NCBI RefSeq assembly: GCF_040412425.1 | Contig: NC_089742.1 | Span: 72,179,006 to 72,243,005, forward strand | Direction: 5' to 3' | DNA length: 64,000 nt | Source of the DNA: Macrobrachium rosenbergii | Lineage: Eukaryota; Arthropoda; Malacostraca; Decapoda; Palaemonidae | In this document: piece by piece, positions 1 through 10,009 of the stretch | Layout of the letters: the number at the start of each line of letters is the position of its first letter | Numbering within the stretch: the stretch's first letter is position 1 | Position numbers and translations under genes: made by a program | Notes under the pieces: model-generated | Seen by the model: only the letters and a program-made list of their open reading frames with translations | What the model was told of the DNA's origin: nothing | The model's database searches: none

Positions 1-666
1 CTTTTTTGGATTCATACGAATCAAATTTAATTTTAAAAAACCTATTTTTCTTTCATTGATACTTTTTATTTTTGAACGTAATTTGTCCGAGTGGGTAAAG
101 GGAATAACAGCATAAATGTTCAATTTAGGAACTTTAAAGTTTTCAGAGGAGGGAGACATATATTTAGTAAGCATATTATTAATTATTTTCTGGACTAGGA
201 ATTGAGAATACAAATTAGCTGAAAAAAACTTTGATAAATAATCAATTTCCAAGTGAAAATTGGACTAACTAGAAGTATATTTGAGAGCTCGATGTACCAA
301 TGTTGTAATAGAATTAATCTTAAAAGAATAAAAACAAGAGCTAAAATAGTTACTGCCCAAGCCTGTAAACATATTCCTACGTTAAACAGAAGTCGTAAAA
401 GCATGTTGATCTCTAGTAATTTTTACATCCAAAAAAGATAACGAATTTTGTTGTTCAGTCTCAATAGTAAATTTCATATTGGGATGCACAGAATTAATAA
501 AATCAAGAAATTCATGACATTTCCAAGGATAAGGGAATAGGGCAAAAGTGTCATCAACATATTGTTTATATGGAACTGGCTTGGACTGGGCTGTGCAATT
601 ATTTAAAAATTCTTCTTCCAAATGACTCATGAAGAAGTTAGCAAACAACAGGCCTAACTTCTTCAT
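1..666 (-). pseudogene. Penelope-like element reverse transcriptase fragment
   Basis: The minus strand encodes the palm of a Penelope-like element (PLE) RT. A 94-codon open stretch (666 down to 382) has the catalytic box YVDDTF followed by the PLE-typical FLDFINSVHPNMKFTIE and FLDVKI motifs. After a frameshift the reading goes on toward position 1 as the RT C-terminal and linker part. PLEs are retroelements whose RT is related to telomerase; a complete one also has a GIY-YIG endonuclease, which is not visible because the window starts here. The two catalytic aspartates are kept, but the frame is broken and the 5' part is missing. Assignment to the PLE class is by motif recognition and fairly firm; the family is unknown. 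Confidence 0.75.
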
Positions 667-760
667 GAGTCATTTGGAAGAAAAATTTTTAAATAATTGC
701 CCAGCCCAGTCCAAGCCTGTTCTATATAAACGATATGTTGATGACACTGAATAAAGAACT
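565..760. repeat. palindromic duplication of the PLE RT core
   Basis: The stretch coding for the RT motifs around FFMSHLEE and YVDD occurs twice in opposite orientation: about 565-653 on the minus strand and about 667-760 on the plus strand, separated by roughly 14 bases. The arms are highly similar but not identical (LEEEFLNNCTAQ against [12 protein letters not shown]), so this is a real inverted duplication rather than a recent perfect palindrome. The plus-strand copy stops just after the YVDD codons. Confidence 0.7.
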
Positions 761-793
761 TTGAAGACTTCTTGTCTTATGGATCTCCTGACT

Positions 794-960
<167 letters not shown>

Positions 961-995
961 CAGTATATATTATTTATTTTCACCTTTCATATGGT

Positions 996-997
996 CG

Positions 998-1056
<59 letters not shown>

Positions 1057-1070
1057 ATATATATATATAT
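996..1070. repeat. (TA)n microsatellite left of the fold-back element
   Basis: Alternating TA with small interruptions, directly left of the fold-back structure that begins near 1095. Confidence 0.93.
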
Positions 1071-1094
1071 ATACTATTTGAACGTTGCAAACCA

Positions 1095-1550
1095 TATATT
1101 GAAGATAAAAAGGCCCATACAGCACTATTTGAACTTTGCAACCATTCTGTGCCTTCCTGTTCACTGGTAAAATATAGACAAATGAAATGTTACAAGAGTA
1201 TATATACTGAGCATATGTAGGTGTGGCATTAAGTCTCCGATGGTATGCAGGTGACCGTTTGCTAAGAAGGAGGGAAAATAAACAATTCCCTAGTGGTTTT
1301 TGACCTCTTTAACTCCCACTTGGCGACGCATCTGGTGGAATTGTTTATTTTCCCTCCTTTTTAGGAAACGGTCACCTACATACCATCGCAGACTTAATGC
1401 CACACCTACATATGCTTTGTATATACAGTATTCCCTTGTAACATTTCATCTGTCCATACTCTACTAGTGAACAGGGGCACAGAAGGAAGTGCTCGAAATA
1501 TATGGTTGCAACGTTCAAAGAGTGTTTTATGGGCCTTTTATCTTCATATT
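1095..1550. mobile_element. fold-back (long inverted repeat) element inside (TA)n
   Basis: Two arms of about 195-215 bp (1095-1289 and 1337-1550) are reverse complements at roughly 85 percent by eye, with a spacer of about 47 bp. The innermost part of the arms (AGGGAAAATAAACAATTCC and its complement) is identical. Both outer ends run into (TA)n, which fits insertion at a TA dinucleotide. No coding potential is seen. It is best described as a fold-back MITE-like element of unknown superfamily. Confidence 0.75.
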
Positions 1551-1575
1551 ACACTGTGATATTACAGTAAAAGAC

Positions 1576-1700
<125 letters not shown>

Positions 1701-1709
1701 CCGTATAAC

Positions 1710-1842
1710 ATATATATATATATATAAAATATATAAAACCTATATTATATATGGGTAATTGATATATATATATGTATTATATATTTATATATAAGAACCT
1801 ATATATATATATATTCTGCCATTTTGGGGCCATATATATCCG

Positions 1843-1934
<92 letters not shown>

Positions 1935-1949
1935 CCGTATATATATACC

Positions 1950-2017
<68 letters not shown>

Positions 2018-2022
2018 TACAG
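1710..2022. repeat. compound (TA)n tracts with short unique islands
   Basis: Several (TA)n blocks are broken by short islands. One island (near 1816-1835) carries GCCATTTTGGGGCCATAT, resembling a piece of the 167-bp satellite that follows. Confidence 0.85.
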
Positions 2023-2139
2023 ACAGACAGTCTGTGGGCTACGATGGGCTCGGCTTACAACATTCTGAATTTACAATGCTCTTCAAATATATTCATCAAA
2101 GATTGTTTCCTGGGTTACAACTCATGTTCCAGGTTTACG

Positions 2140-2680
2140 ACGCTGACAATGCCAATCCGACGGAAGAAATATGGCTCTAAAATGGCAGAATGGTCAAATT
2201 TCGGAGTTTTGTTGAAAAACTCAATAAAAATGCTGGATACATTGTTTTTAAGGCACCCAAATGATTAAAATTAAGGTTTTCTTATGATTTTCGAAGGTAT
2301 TTCGGATGACGCCAGTCCGATGCCGATCAGAAGAAATATATATCCAAAATGGCAGAATGGTCAATATTTGGAGGGATTTTCTAAGGAAAAACTCAATGAA
2401 AATGTATGATTCGTTGTTTTTGAGACAACCAAGGGTTAAAAGTAAGGTTTTCTTATGATTTTCGACGGTATTTCAGATGGCACCGATCCGAACGGAAGAA
2501 ATATGCATCCAAACCAGCAGAATGGTCAATATTTGGATGTTTTTTAATAAAAAACTTAATAAAAATGCAGGATTCATTGTTTTCAAGACACCCAAAAGAT
2601 TAAAAGTAAGGTTCTCTTATGATTGTTGACAGTAATATTTTGGATGACTCAGTCCAACGTATACAATGGAAGAAAATTAA
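2140..2680. repeat. tandem satellite, about 167-bp unit, three copies
   Basis: Three diverged tandem units. The anchor GCAGAATGG starts at 2185, 2352 and 2518, giving periods of 167 and 166 bp. Each unit contains GGAAGAAATAT, then AATGGCAGAATGGTCAA, an AAACTCAATAAAAATG-like stretch, and TTATGATTTTCGA. A partial fourth unit trails off near 2680, and an isolated fragment of the unit lies near 4425-4460. No coding function is apparent. Confidence 0.85.
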
Positions 2681-2870
2681 CATTCGTGGATTTCTTCATA
2701 GAGCAATATTCACCAATTGCTGATTTTTATTTTATTTTCTTGACTAAATACAATTCTTAAATACATTTTTATGATAAAAATGTTTTACTAATTTGAACCA
2801 AGCACAGTTTTTTTATTTTGAAATTTTCTTGACTAAAATAATTTCAATTTAAAGGCCAACTGCCCATTAT

Positions 2871-2941
<71 letters not shown>

Positions 2942-2944
2942 ATA

Positions 2945-2982
<38 letters not shown>

Positions 2983-2993
2983 ATATATATATC
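2871..2993. repeat. (TA)n microsatellite
   Basis: TA alternation with a few phase slips. Between 2994 and 3200 there are short (CT)n tracts and otherwise nothing recognisable. Confidence 0.93.
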
Positions 2994-3199
2994 TCTCTTC
3001 ACGAATAACTCTACTCTTGAGATTTATGGCCAGCCGCCCATTCTCTCTCTCTCTCTCTCCTGCTTAATATGCTTTAATGAAATATAGATTACTGTATATA
3101 AACATAAAAATATACTAAAATTCCATCATCGGTTGTGTTACAATTTTTTTATTGCTTTGACGTGGGCTTCATGATGACATGATATAGGCTCGAGGAATT

Positions 3200-3400
3200 A
3201 GAAGTGGCCAATAACAGAGCTTGCAGCAACTCCCTCTCTCCAAGACGATACGCTATTGGCCAGAAGGACTGAAAGTAGCCAATAACAACCCCCTCTCGCC
3301 CTCCTTAATGACATGCTATTCGCAGGAAGGGTGGGATTTTAACCAACCAAAAAGCTTGTACCTCAAGGGTTTTGCATACTATAAAAGGAGGGCGAGTAGT
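3200..3400 (+). promoter_or_regulatory. candidate RNA polymerase II promoter (three CCAAT boxes plus TATA)
   Basis: Three CCAAT-box motifs lie within 80 bp: CCAAT at 3208, its complement ATTGG at 3255, and CCAAT at 3279. A strong TATA box, TATAAAAG, lies at 3380-3387. Transcription would be expected to start about 30 bases further, in the CT-rich stretch near 3405-3420. Such clustering and spacing is typical of a metazoan core promoter, but chance and a retroelement origin cannot be excluded. Confidence 0.4.
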
Positions 3401-3439
3401 ATTTTTTTCTCTCTCTCTCTCTATGAGATAAAAGACAGA

Positions 3440-3511
3440 ATGATGGCACAAGAATTTTTAAATAAATTTGTGGGAGAGGGTGAGGACCAACCACATTTGT
3501 ATGATAAATAA
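3440..3511 (+). CDS. 23-codon ORF downstream of the candidate promoter
   Basis: The ORF starts with two methionine codons (MMAQEFLNKFVGEGEDQPHL...) and ends at TAA 3509-3511. It lies about 50-60 bases downstream of the TATA box at 3380, where a first coding exon could sit. No homolog is recognised. A GGGTGAGG inside it (near 3477) could act as a splice donor, in which case the ORF end is not the real protein end. The evidence is positional only. Confidence 0.22.
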   Translation: MMAQEFLNKFVGEGEDQPHLYDK

Positions 3512-4535
3512 ATGATTTACCTAATAATAAGTACTAATTTTCAAATAATAAGATTAAACAATAATAATAATACACTGTAATTACAACATTAATGCAGTTT
3601 TATAGTAAATTATTTCGAATTTTACACAAACAAATGTCACCCGCATCCTTTGCCCAGAGCTTTGAAGCTGTGGGGGGAGGGTGGAACTGTCAAATATGTC
3701 AAATTACTTGACATTTCTGACCAAGGGTGGTAGATCAATTTCTTCCTTCCCTTCTCTCTCTCACCAAAGGGTAGAATATGAGAAGTGGAAAAATAGACAT
3801 TTCAGGACTTCTCTCTGTCTCTCTCAGGAAAAGATACTGCTAATTTGAGTCTCTTTACATATGCAAAATGTTTGTGTTTGTGTTCATAGTGTTTTAAAAA
3901 TGTGTAGTAAAGGTAGTAGTACATCTTTGGAAGACAAAGAAAAAGCATAATTTTTGTTGTTGTCAGTTGCAGTAAAAAGAAATGGATTGACATTCCTTGA
4001 GAGATTAAAGAGATAAACCTCTCTCTCTCTCGCCTGTGCCAGCACAAGAATGGCTGAATGTGTAAGTCGTGGTGGTAACTCTCACTCTCTCATTGTGGCT
4101 GGAAAGGGGTACTAATGTTTAAGATGACTTTGAAATGATATTAATAATATAATTTCAAAGATCAACACAATAGTAATAGGCTAATAATTTAAGCTATATT
4201 TGATGTAGGATGATACTTTAAGTTTACATTTGGTATTTGAACTTTCAAGATAGGCAGTCAGCAGCATTTTTAGAGGGGATTTTTGCTTTTCCATGGATTT
4301 TGCATTTCCCAGTAGGTTCTGGAACCTATTCCCATGTAAAAATGGGGGAGCACTGTAGTTCTGTGAAATTCTATGTCTTTTTCTGATAGATAAGTGGTGA
4401 GGCAAACACAGTCTCTCTCTCTCTCTATGGCTCCAAAATAGCAGAATGGTAAAATTTTGGAGGTTTTTTTTTCTTTATGAAATAGCTGCTGCTCTAACCA
4501 ACTTGGCCATCAAAGACACACAAAATAAATAAATA
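3512..4535. other. no recognisable feature
   Basis: Low-complexity AT-rich DNA with several short (CT)n tracts (for example near 3750, 4020 and 4410). Around 4425-4460 there is a fragment similar to the 167-bp satellite unit. Confidence 0.5.
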
Positions 4536-4652
<117 letters not shown>

Positions 4653-5095
4653 AAATCACATCACCACAGGTTAATAAATGTCATTCCCTTCTCATGTATC
4701 TATCTTGATAATATAACAGCTTAATAAACTACCCGTACAAAATCCTTACTGCTGTATCTAATACAAGTGACTCCAAATCATCAACAGGAATGACTTGGTA
4801 TAAACATCCTTCTGCCACTGGAATCTTCACTATCTACACTCTAACAGAATTTTTCATGACTTGCAGTCTACAGTATTTTAGAAACAAAACCCTAAAACTA
4901 AAGACCATAGTTGTACCATCAAAAACTATTACTTACGTTCATTTGACTCCATTTTTAGTGTTTTCAATGTTTCACCTTTCCTGAAAACAAAAATTGTTCA
5001 TTAACAAACACAGCTCAGTGTACTCAAAATACTATAAACTAATACATAATGAAAATACAAATACTGTACTTAATTCAAGATTTATTTTTTAAATA

Positions 5096-5165
5096 CTTAC
5101 CTCTTCATTATATAGCTTTTACTCCTGCTGGCGTGGAAGTAAAACCTATATAATGGAAAGGTAAG
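5096..5165. repeat. hairpin resembling a DIRS-type terminal repeat
   Basis: Arms of about 28 bases (5096-5123 and 5137-5165) are inverted around a 13-base loop. The outer part (CTTACCT...ATTATATAG) resembles the outer ends of the terminal repeats of the DIRS-like element at 21.2 kb (ACTCACCTGG...TTATATATATAG). It may be the 3' terminus of the decayed DIRS-like sequence at 6.4-7.9 kb, but the link is inferred. Confidence 0.4.
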
Positions 5166-5169
5166 GTTC

Positions 5170-6400
5170 ATTTCAAAAATTTAATTAGTACAGGAAGCAC
5201 CTTCAAAGATATAAAATCATTTTATTAAATTTTAATAGCAAACATACATGTCAAAAGACTACCACACAAGGATACATGAATTTCTTGTAATGGTAAACAA
5301 CTGCCATAAAAAGTCCGAAGACCATCCTGACTCCAACTGCATAGTGTATAATACAACTACAACATATGGTAGACATTGCCAAACCACAAGCCAGAACACA
5401 ACTGAACAATCACAATGAGTAAGTCACATCTCTCATGTACATTTGAATTCTACACTTGTATACAGATCAACCTGTAGTCTTTCTTCATGAATCATATTAC
5501 TGTAACTTTCAAATGGTAAACTTGGTTTAGGAATGCTATTTTTAATGTAAAAGCTCTCATGAGCTATCTTTGTCTGTTTCTCTGGTCTATTCAATGAGGC
5601 TGTGGAATTCTAGCATAAATGACAATGTTTTGTTTTGGTTCATTTGCACTTATGAATGGTTTGGTTCACATTAACTGATTAATTCTCATGGGTCAAGTTT
5701 TACATAAGCTGATAATTTTTGCAGCACATTTACCAACAAGAGAATTCTACACAACATACAACAACTCACCTCTCTCTCCACTGATTCCATATACATCCCT
5801 CACTAAACAAGTATTAATGATTTTGTCTAATTCACAATTCCTTTCTCTCATATTTTCAAAACTACTATTTTTCAATCCAGTTTCTCATTCTTTATAATTC
5901 TCACTACTACTTCATTCTTTTCTAAAGCTCTCTACTACTCCATACTCTCAAAAATACAGTGTGAAAAATTTTCATAACCAATTTGTACTTTTATTGGGTA
6001 TATAAATGAGAGCCTTTTATATAAAAGTACCCTTCAGTGCAAGCTAGAATTGATCACTCAAACTTTGTAATAATTTTCAATGTTCAATGAGTCGGGGTGG
6101 TATGAGTGAGTGGGGTTTTCATTCAGTATCAGGGACTACCAGGATTGTTGAGGTGGCATCATTATAAAAGGGAATGGATTGTACACCTAAGAAAACTACA
6201 AATTACATTTGAAAATTTCTTATTTGCTCCTATAGGAATACAAACCATCACCTTTCACATACAAGACTCATCACTCAGGTGGGAGGTCATTTCTCAACTG
6301 ACTGGCAAAGTGAATCTTCACCAAAAAATACCAGTTTCATCATCACAATACAATGGATCTTTTTAGAGCAGTATTTCTGTCAGACCCACCCACATTGGTA
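5170..6400. other. no recognisable feature
   Basis: AT-rich sequence with short chance ORFs. There is a small hairpin near 5986-6033 (GTACTTTTAT paired with ATAAAAGTAC). No homolog or RNA gene was recognised. Confidence 0.4.
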
Positions 6401-7850
6401 AAAAAGGGAAAGCAAAGTTAGTTGCATCTTTTAAATTGAAGCTCTAAGACTGAATGCTGGGTTGTGTAGCTCACCTGCACCTGAGCCCAATCCAGTGTAC
6501 ACTGAGTTTGAGCTGCTGCCTAACAGCAAGAGGAAAAAAGGGAGAAGCCAGTCCACTCTACCATTCAATCTAGTCTCATTCCCTTCAAGTAACCCAGGCA
6601 AGATGCTCTTCTGTCTGTGAGGAGCTTGGGTTTCTACACCACATATCCTAAGGAGAAGGTATCCAGGGACTGTGGGCATGTTTTTTAGGCAGAATGAGGT
6701 AAAGGTTGCCTAAAGTCACCAGACCCAGACACTGCCCTCATTAATTGTGCTGGCATACTGGTCAGGTTAAGCCCTTCTTAGACAGAACCTTACAGCTTGC
6801 ATCAGACATAGAGGTATTTTGTCTGGATTACAACTAATAAAATCTTGGAGAGAGGAAACTGAAAATCTTTGGTATCTCCTGCCACAAACTGACAAGGTTC
6901 TGGGATTTCACCAGTATCTCAGGTACAAAATAGAAAAAGAGGGGTACCAAACTTCCAAAAGCCAGAGGAGATAAGAAAGACCATGTAACTCACCACTATG
7001 CTTCATCAAGGCTAGCTAGCAGAATGTGAGAATTAGGTCTGAGGTTTCCCTACAGGTTCATATGGTGCCTGTGTTAGGCTGCATAGGATTGAGTCACATC
7101 CCACTCATGAGGCTGAAGCTCCCAAGGAAGACAAGACTACTCAAAGTGGCTCATAAGTATGAATACTCAACTGATGTAGAAAGACCAATGCCCCTCAGTC
7201 TGAAGACCCTTGCTTAAGAAAAAGCTATACCCTTTCACTGCAAGGAGACTGATAAGAGCTTGACTCAACAAAGGTTGGCAAGAAGTCCACAATTCTTTAC
7301 TACACCAATCCCAGAGATAGCAGATCTCCCTGATAAATGTTAAAAGAGGTCTTTGGAGGTACTCTAACATCGACAGTGCAGTCCTGCGAAAAAAGATCTA
7401 CCTTTCACAGGAGAGGGTGAATAACCCTGAAGGTTTGTACCAACCAGTGATACCTCTGCACATGTGACTAATTAAGGATACTGGGCAACAAAGATATCCA
7501 ACAGACCGGGAAACCAGTCAGCTTGAGGCTTATGAGGTGTTACCAAGGTCATTCTGGTCCCCACTGATCAACACCTAACTGATCACTTGGTGGATCAGAC
7601 TGAGTGGAAGAAAGGTGTAAATGACCACTGTCCGAGAGGTGTTGGGAGGCATACTCAAAAGCCAACCAAGGAATTGGCATTGGGAGGCAGAACAATACAA
7701 GCACAATTTTGTCCCATAATACATCTAGATAAATTATTTTACTTACTGCTATACAAAGCTGTTGGGAGGGGTTGGAAGGCTGGGTGCGATGGGAGGGGTA
7801 AAAAGGCTGGCACAATGGGAGGAGTCATATGGCTGGGTGCAATGGAGAGG
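6400..7850 (-). pseudogene. decayed DIRS-like retrotransposon (RNase H-distal and tyrosine recombinase region)
   Basis: Read on the minus strand from 7850 downward, short phrases from a DIRS-type pol appear in the right order across several frames: a LVTPHKPQADWFPGLL-like segment (near 7530), typical of the stretch downstream of RNase H; then a core-binding region with LISLLAVKGYSFFLSKG (near 7210-7260); then a segment like the start of the recombinase domain (SLTQAPYEPVG near 7060 and SGELHGLS near 6990). Frames shift often and stops are frequent. No catalytic tyrosine motif could be identified. The order matches the intact-looking stretch at 17.6-18.9 kb, which supports the call, but decay is heavy. 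Confidence 0.5.
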
Positions 7851-8454
7851 GGAGCAGTTGGCAACGCTTTGAGGGGAAAGTGATGCTGCTCACAGGGATG
7901 AGCATGCAGAGAAAGGGTTATTGGAGGTGGCTGGTCAGGGAAGGACTAAGAGTATGGAGTTGCTGTTTTACATCCTTAGAGTTGTATTTCACCTTATACA
8001 GCAGAGCCTTGGTTCTGTTACTGTGGATAACTGAAGAATTACTGCACTTTATTTCAGAAAATAAGTAATGGAGAAAAAAATGACTGCAGTTTCCTTATGT
8101 AATTAAATTAAGGTATTTAAGTTACAGAAAAATTTATATTTGATCGTATTTCACTGTGATTAGGTTATGAAACCATATTTAGATTAGGATTTCTTAGTGT
8201 TAAATCACTTAGGTTAAAGCATTTACGTTATGGAAAGCTGGCTGCTGTCACATTGTGTTTTTTAGGTTTTTTTTTCATGTTCATAATAATCTAATAAAAA
8301 ATTTAAATAAAAGAAAAATAATGTAGTAATACTGTACTGTATATTTATTTTCATATAAGTAATCAGGTTTAAGTTAGCCAATTGGTTAGGTAGGTTTATA
8401 CTGCTACAATATTTGATTGTCTAACATGCATTAGTTTTCTGTGTATAATGTTTT

Positions 8455-8700
8455 TATATAAGTAACTTTCCCAGTAATTACTTAGCTAAGAGTTTCTACT
8501 CAAACGGCAGACTGAATTTTGAATTCCGTGGTAGTGATTCTTTTGTTAGTGTAAGTGACAAGACCCCGCCCACTTTTGGTGTAAGAGAGAGGAACAACAC
8601 AATCAATAGCTCAATTTGTTTCTGGTGTTTGTAGAGTCCACACTGTGTTGACAAAGCAGCTTGGTTTTTTGGATCATTGGTTTTTTCCCATTTGGTCAAG
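8455..8700 (+). repeat. DIRS-like terminal repeat (same family as the 37.29-37.46 kb ITR)
   Basis: Starting at TTATATAAGTAACTTTCCC the sequence matches the reverse complement of the right terminal repeat of the large DIRS element. Shared landmarks in order are TATATAAGTAACTT, AGTAATTA, TTTCTACT, a TTTGAAATTCGTGG-like stretch, and CCCACTTTTGG. It marks the 5' end of another DIRS-like copy running rightward on the plus strand. Confidence 0.7.
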
Positions 8701-8793
8701 TATTGTCTTATGGTAGCCTTTCGGCATTGTTATTTAGGCATTTCCCGTTTTTTTGTCGATTATAACGTTTGCTGACTTGATAGCTAGTTTAGT

Positions 8794-9060
8794 GTGTCCG
8801 ACATTAACTCTTCTACTTTCTGGTACTGCAGCAAAGGCTGCAATACCCGGATGACCAAATTGACTTATCACTCTCATACCTTTTGCACCAAGACCTTAAC
8901 TTCTCATTTAGCTAAATTTGAGAGGGATCGAAAGAGTTAAGCGGAAGCTAAAGCCTGTGGGAAAAAGCTAGTCAGACTTTGACACCTAAATCCAGTAGTG
9001 CTGACATTCCTGTTGTCTCTTCTCTTATTAATCCTCCCTCTCTTGCCTCAATTCAGACCT
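8794..9060 (+). pseudogene. DIRS-like gag N-terminus (broken)
   Basis: Plus-strand translation gives SSTFWYCSKGCNTRMTK and then HLAKFERDRKS, matching in order the gag of the DIRS element at 36.99-36.7 kb (YCSKGCKTRLTK and HLDKLERDRK). The expected start ATG is GTG (8794). The cysteine-rich middle part (CSNCRGQTC in the other copy) is missing, so the copy carries an internal deletion of about 30 codons. It is followed by an unrelated repeat ORF, so no pol is seen. Gag of DIRS elements is thought to package the element RNA. Confidence 0.65.
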
Positions 9061-9179
9061 CGTTCTTTTAAAATTAGAGATGACTTGCCCGGAAAGAAAT
9101 TCCAATTTTATAATTTGGGAAAATCCTGCTCCATCTTTCACATTTTACTGTAGATCTCTGAAATTTTTGTTTGTAAATT

Positions 9180-9880
9180 TAACTACTGATATTTTTAGAG
9201 CAGAGAATGATTATATTGATTCTGCTAGAAATGCCTAGACCTACGGTAGTTGATAAAGAATGTAATGTATCCCATGAAGTGTTTGTTGCTATGGTTGATG
9301 GCAAAGTTTCAACCTCTTTATCTACTTAACATCATCATTTCGGTACTGTAGCATTTGTGGAGTAAGTCCCAAATGTGTGAATGACATCAATGAGCTTACG
9401 AAAAGAAAGATCTCTGAAGCAACTGAAAAATGAAGTTGGTCTTGTTGTTGATATGCCTAAGCCAGGAGGCCCAGGAACCTCAAATGATAGCAATATTGCA
9501 AGGTGTTCTTTTCAATATACCTAGGAGTTCCCTACAATTACAGGTATAGATATAACTCTAATTCAACGACCTCATACAATCCTTGCTGTCCTATATTCTG
9601 GGATGGATACTGATCCAAACAAATTTTTAAAACATTCACCAGCAATGGCAGAGCAATACGAAAGCATTACAGTTGGTATTATTTGCCTCAGTCACTACAC
9701 AAGATTTTAATTCATGGAGCTGATGTTATGCAACAATTCAACATACCTCTTGGATCACTTTCACAGGAGGCCCAAGAAGCCCGAAATAAAGAATTTAAAA
9801 GATATCGTGAGTGATTCAACTGTAAAACTTGACGATGCTGTACATAGTGATTCAGGTGATGATGATGATTATCATAGCTA
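9180..9880 (+). pseudogene. arthropod repeat-associated ORF, copy 1 (broken)
   Basis: In-order phrases on the plus strand are CSICGVSPKCVNDINE (near 9340), VGLVVDMPKPGGPGTSNDSN (near 9435), ITLIQRPHTILAVL (near 9550) and HKILIHGADVMQQFNIPLG (near 9700), then SQEAQEARNKEFKRYRE. I recall this as a family of uncharacterised proteins found in many copies in arthropod genomes and probably encoded by transposons; its function is unknown to me. The CxxC pair near the N-terminus suggests zinc binding. Stops and frameshifts are frequent. Downstream of KRYRE about 50-60 codons that are kept in part in the inverted copy (11.9-12.6 kb) are missing. Confidence 0.55.
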
Positions 9881-10009
9881 GTTAGTTATTATGCTTAACA
9901 TTCACTGTGTACATACAATAAAGTCGTAGGTAAGTAGTACAGGCCTACAAATGCTTCATTTAATTTCTAGTTGTTTAAAGTGATTGTTTAAAGTGAAAAA
10001 TAAGTTTTT

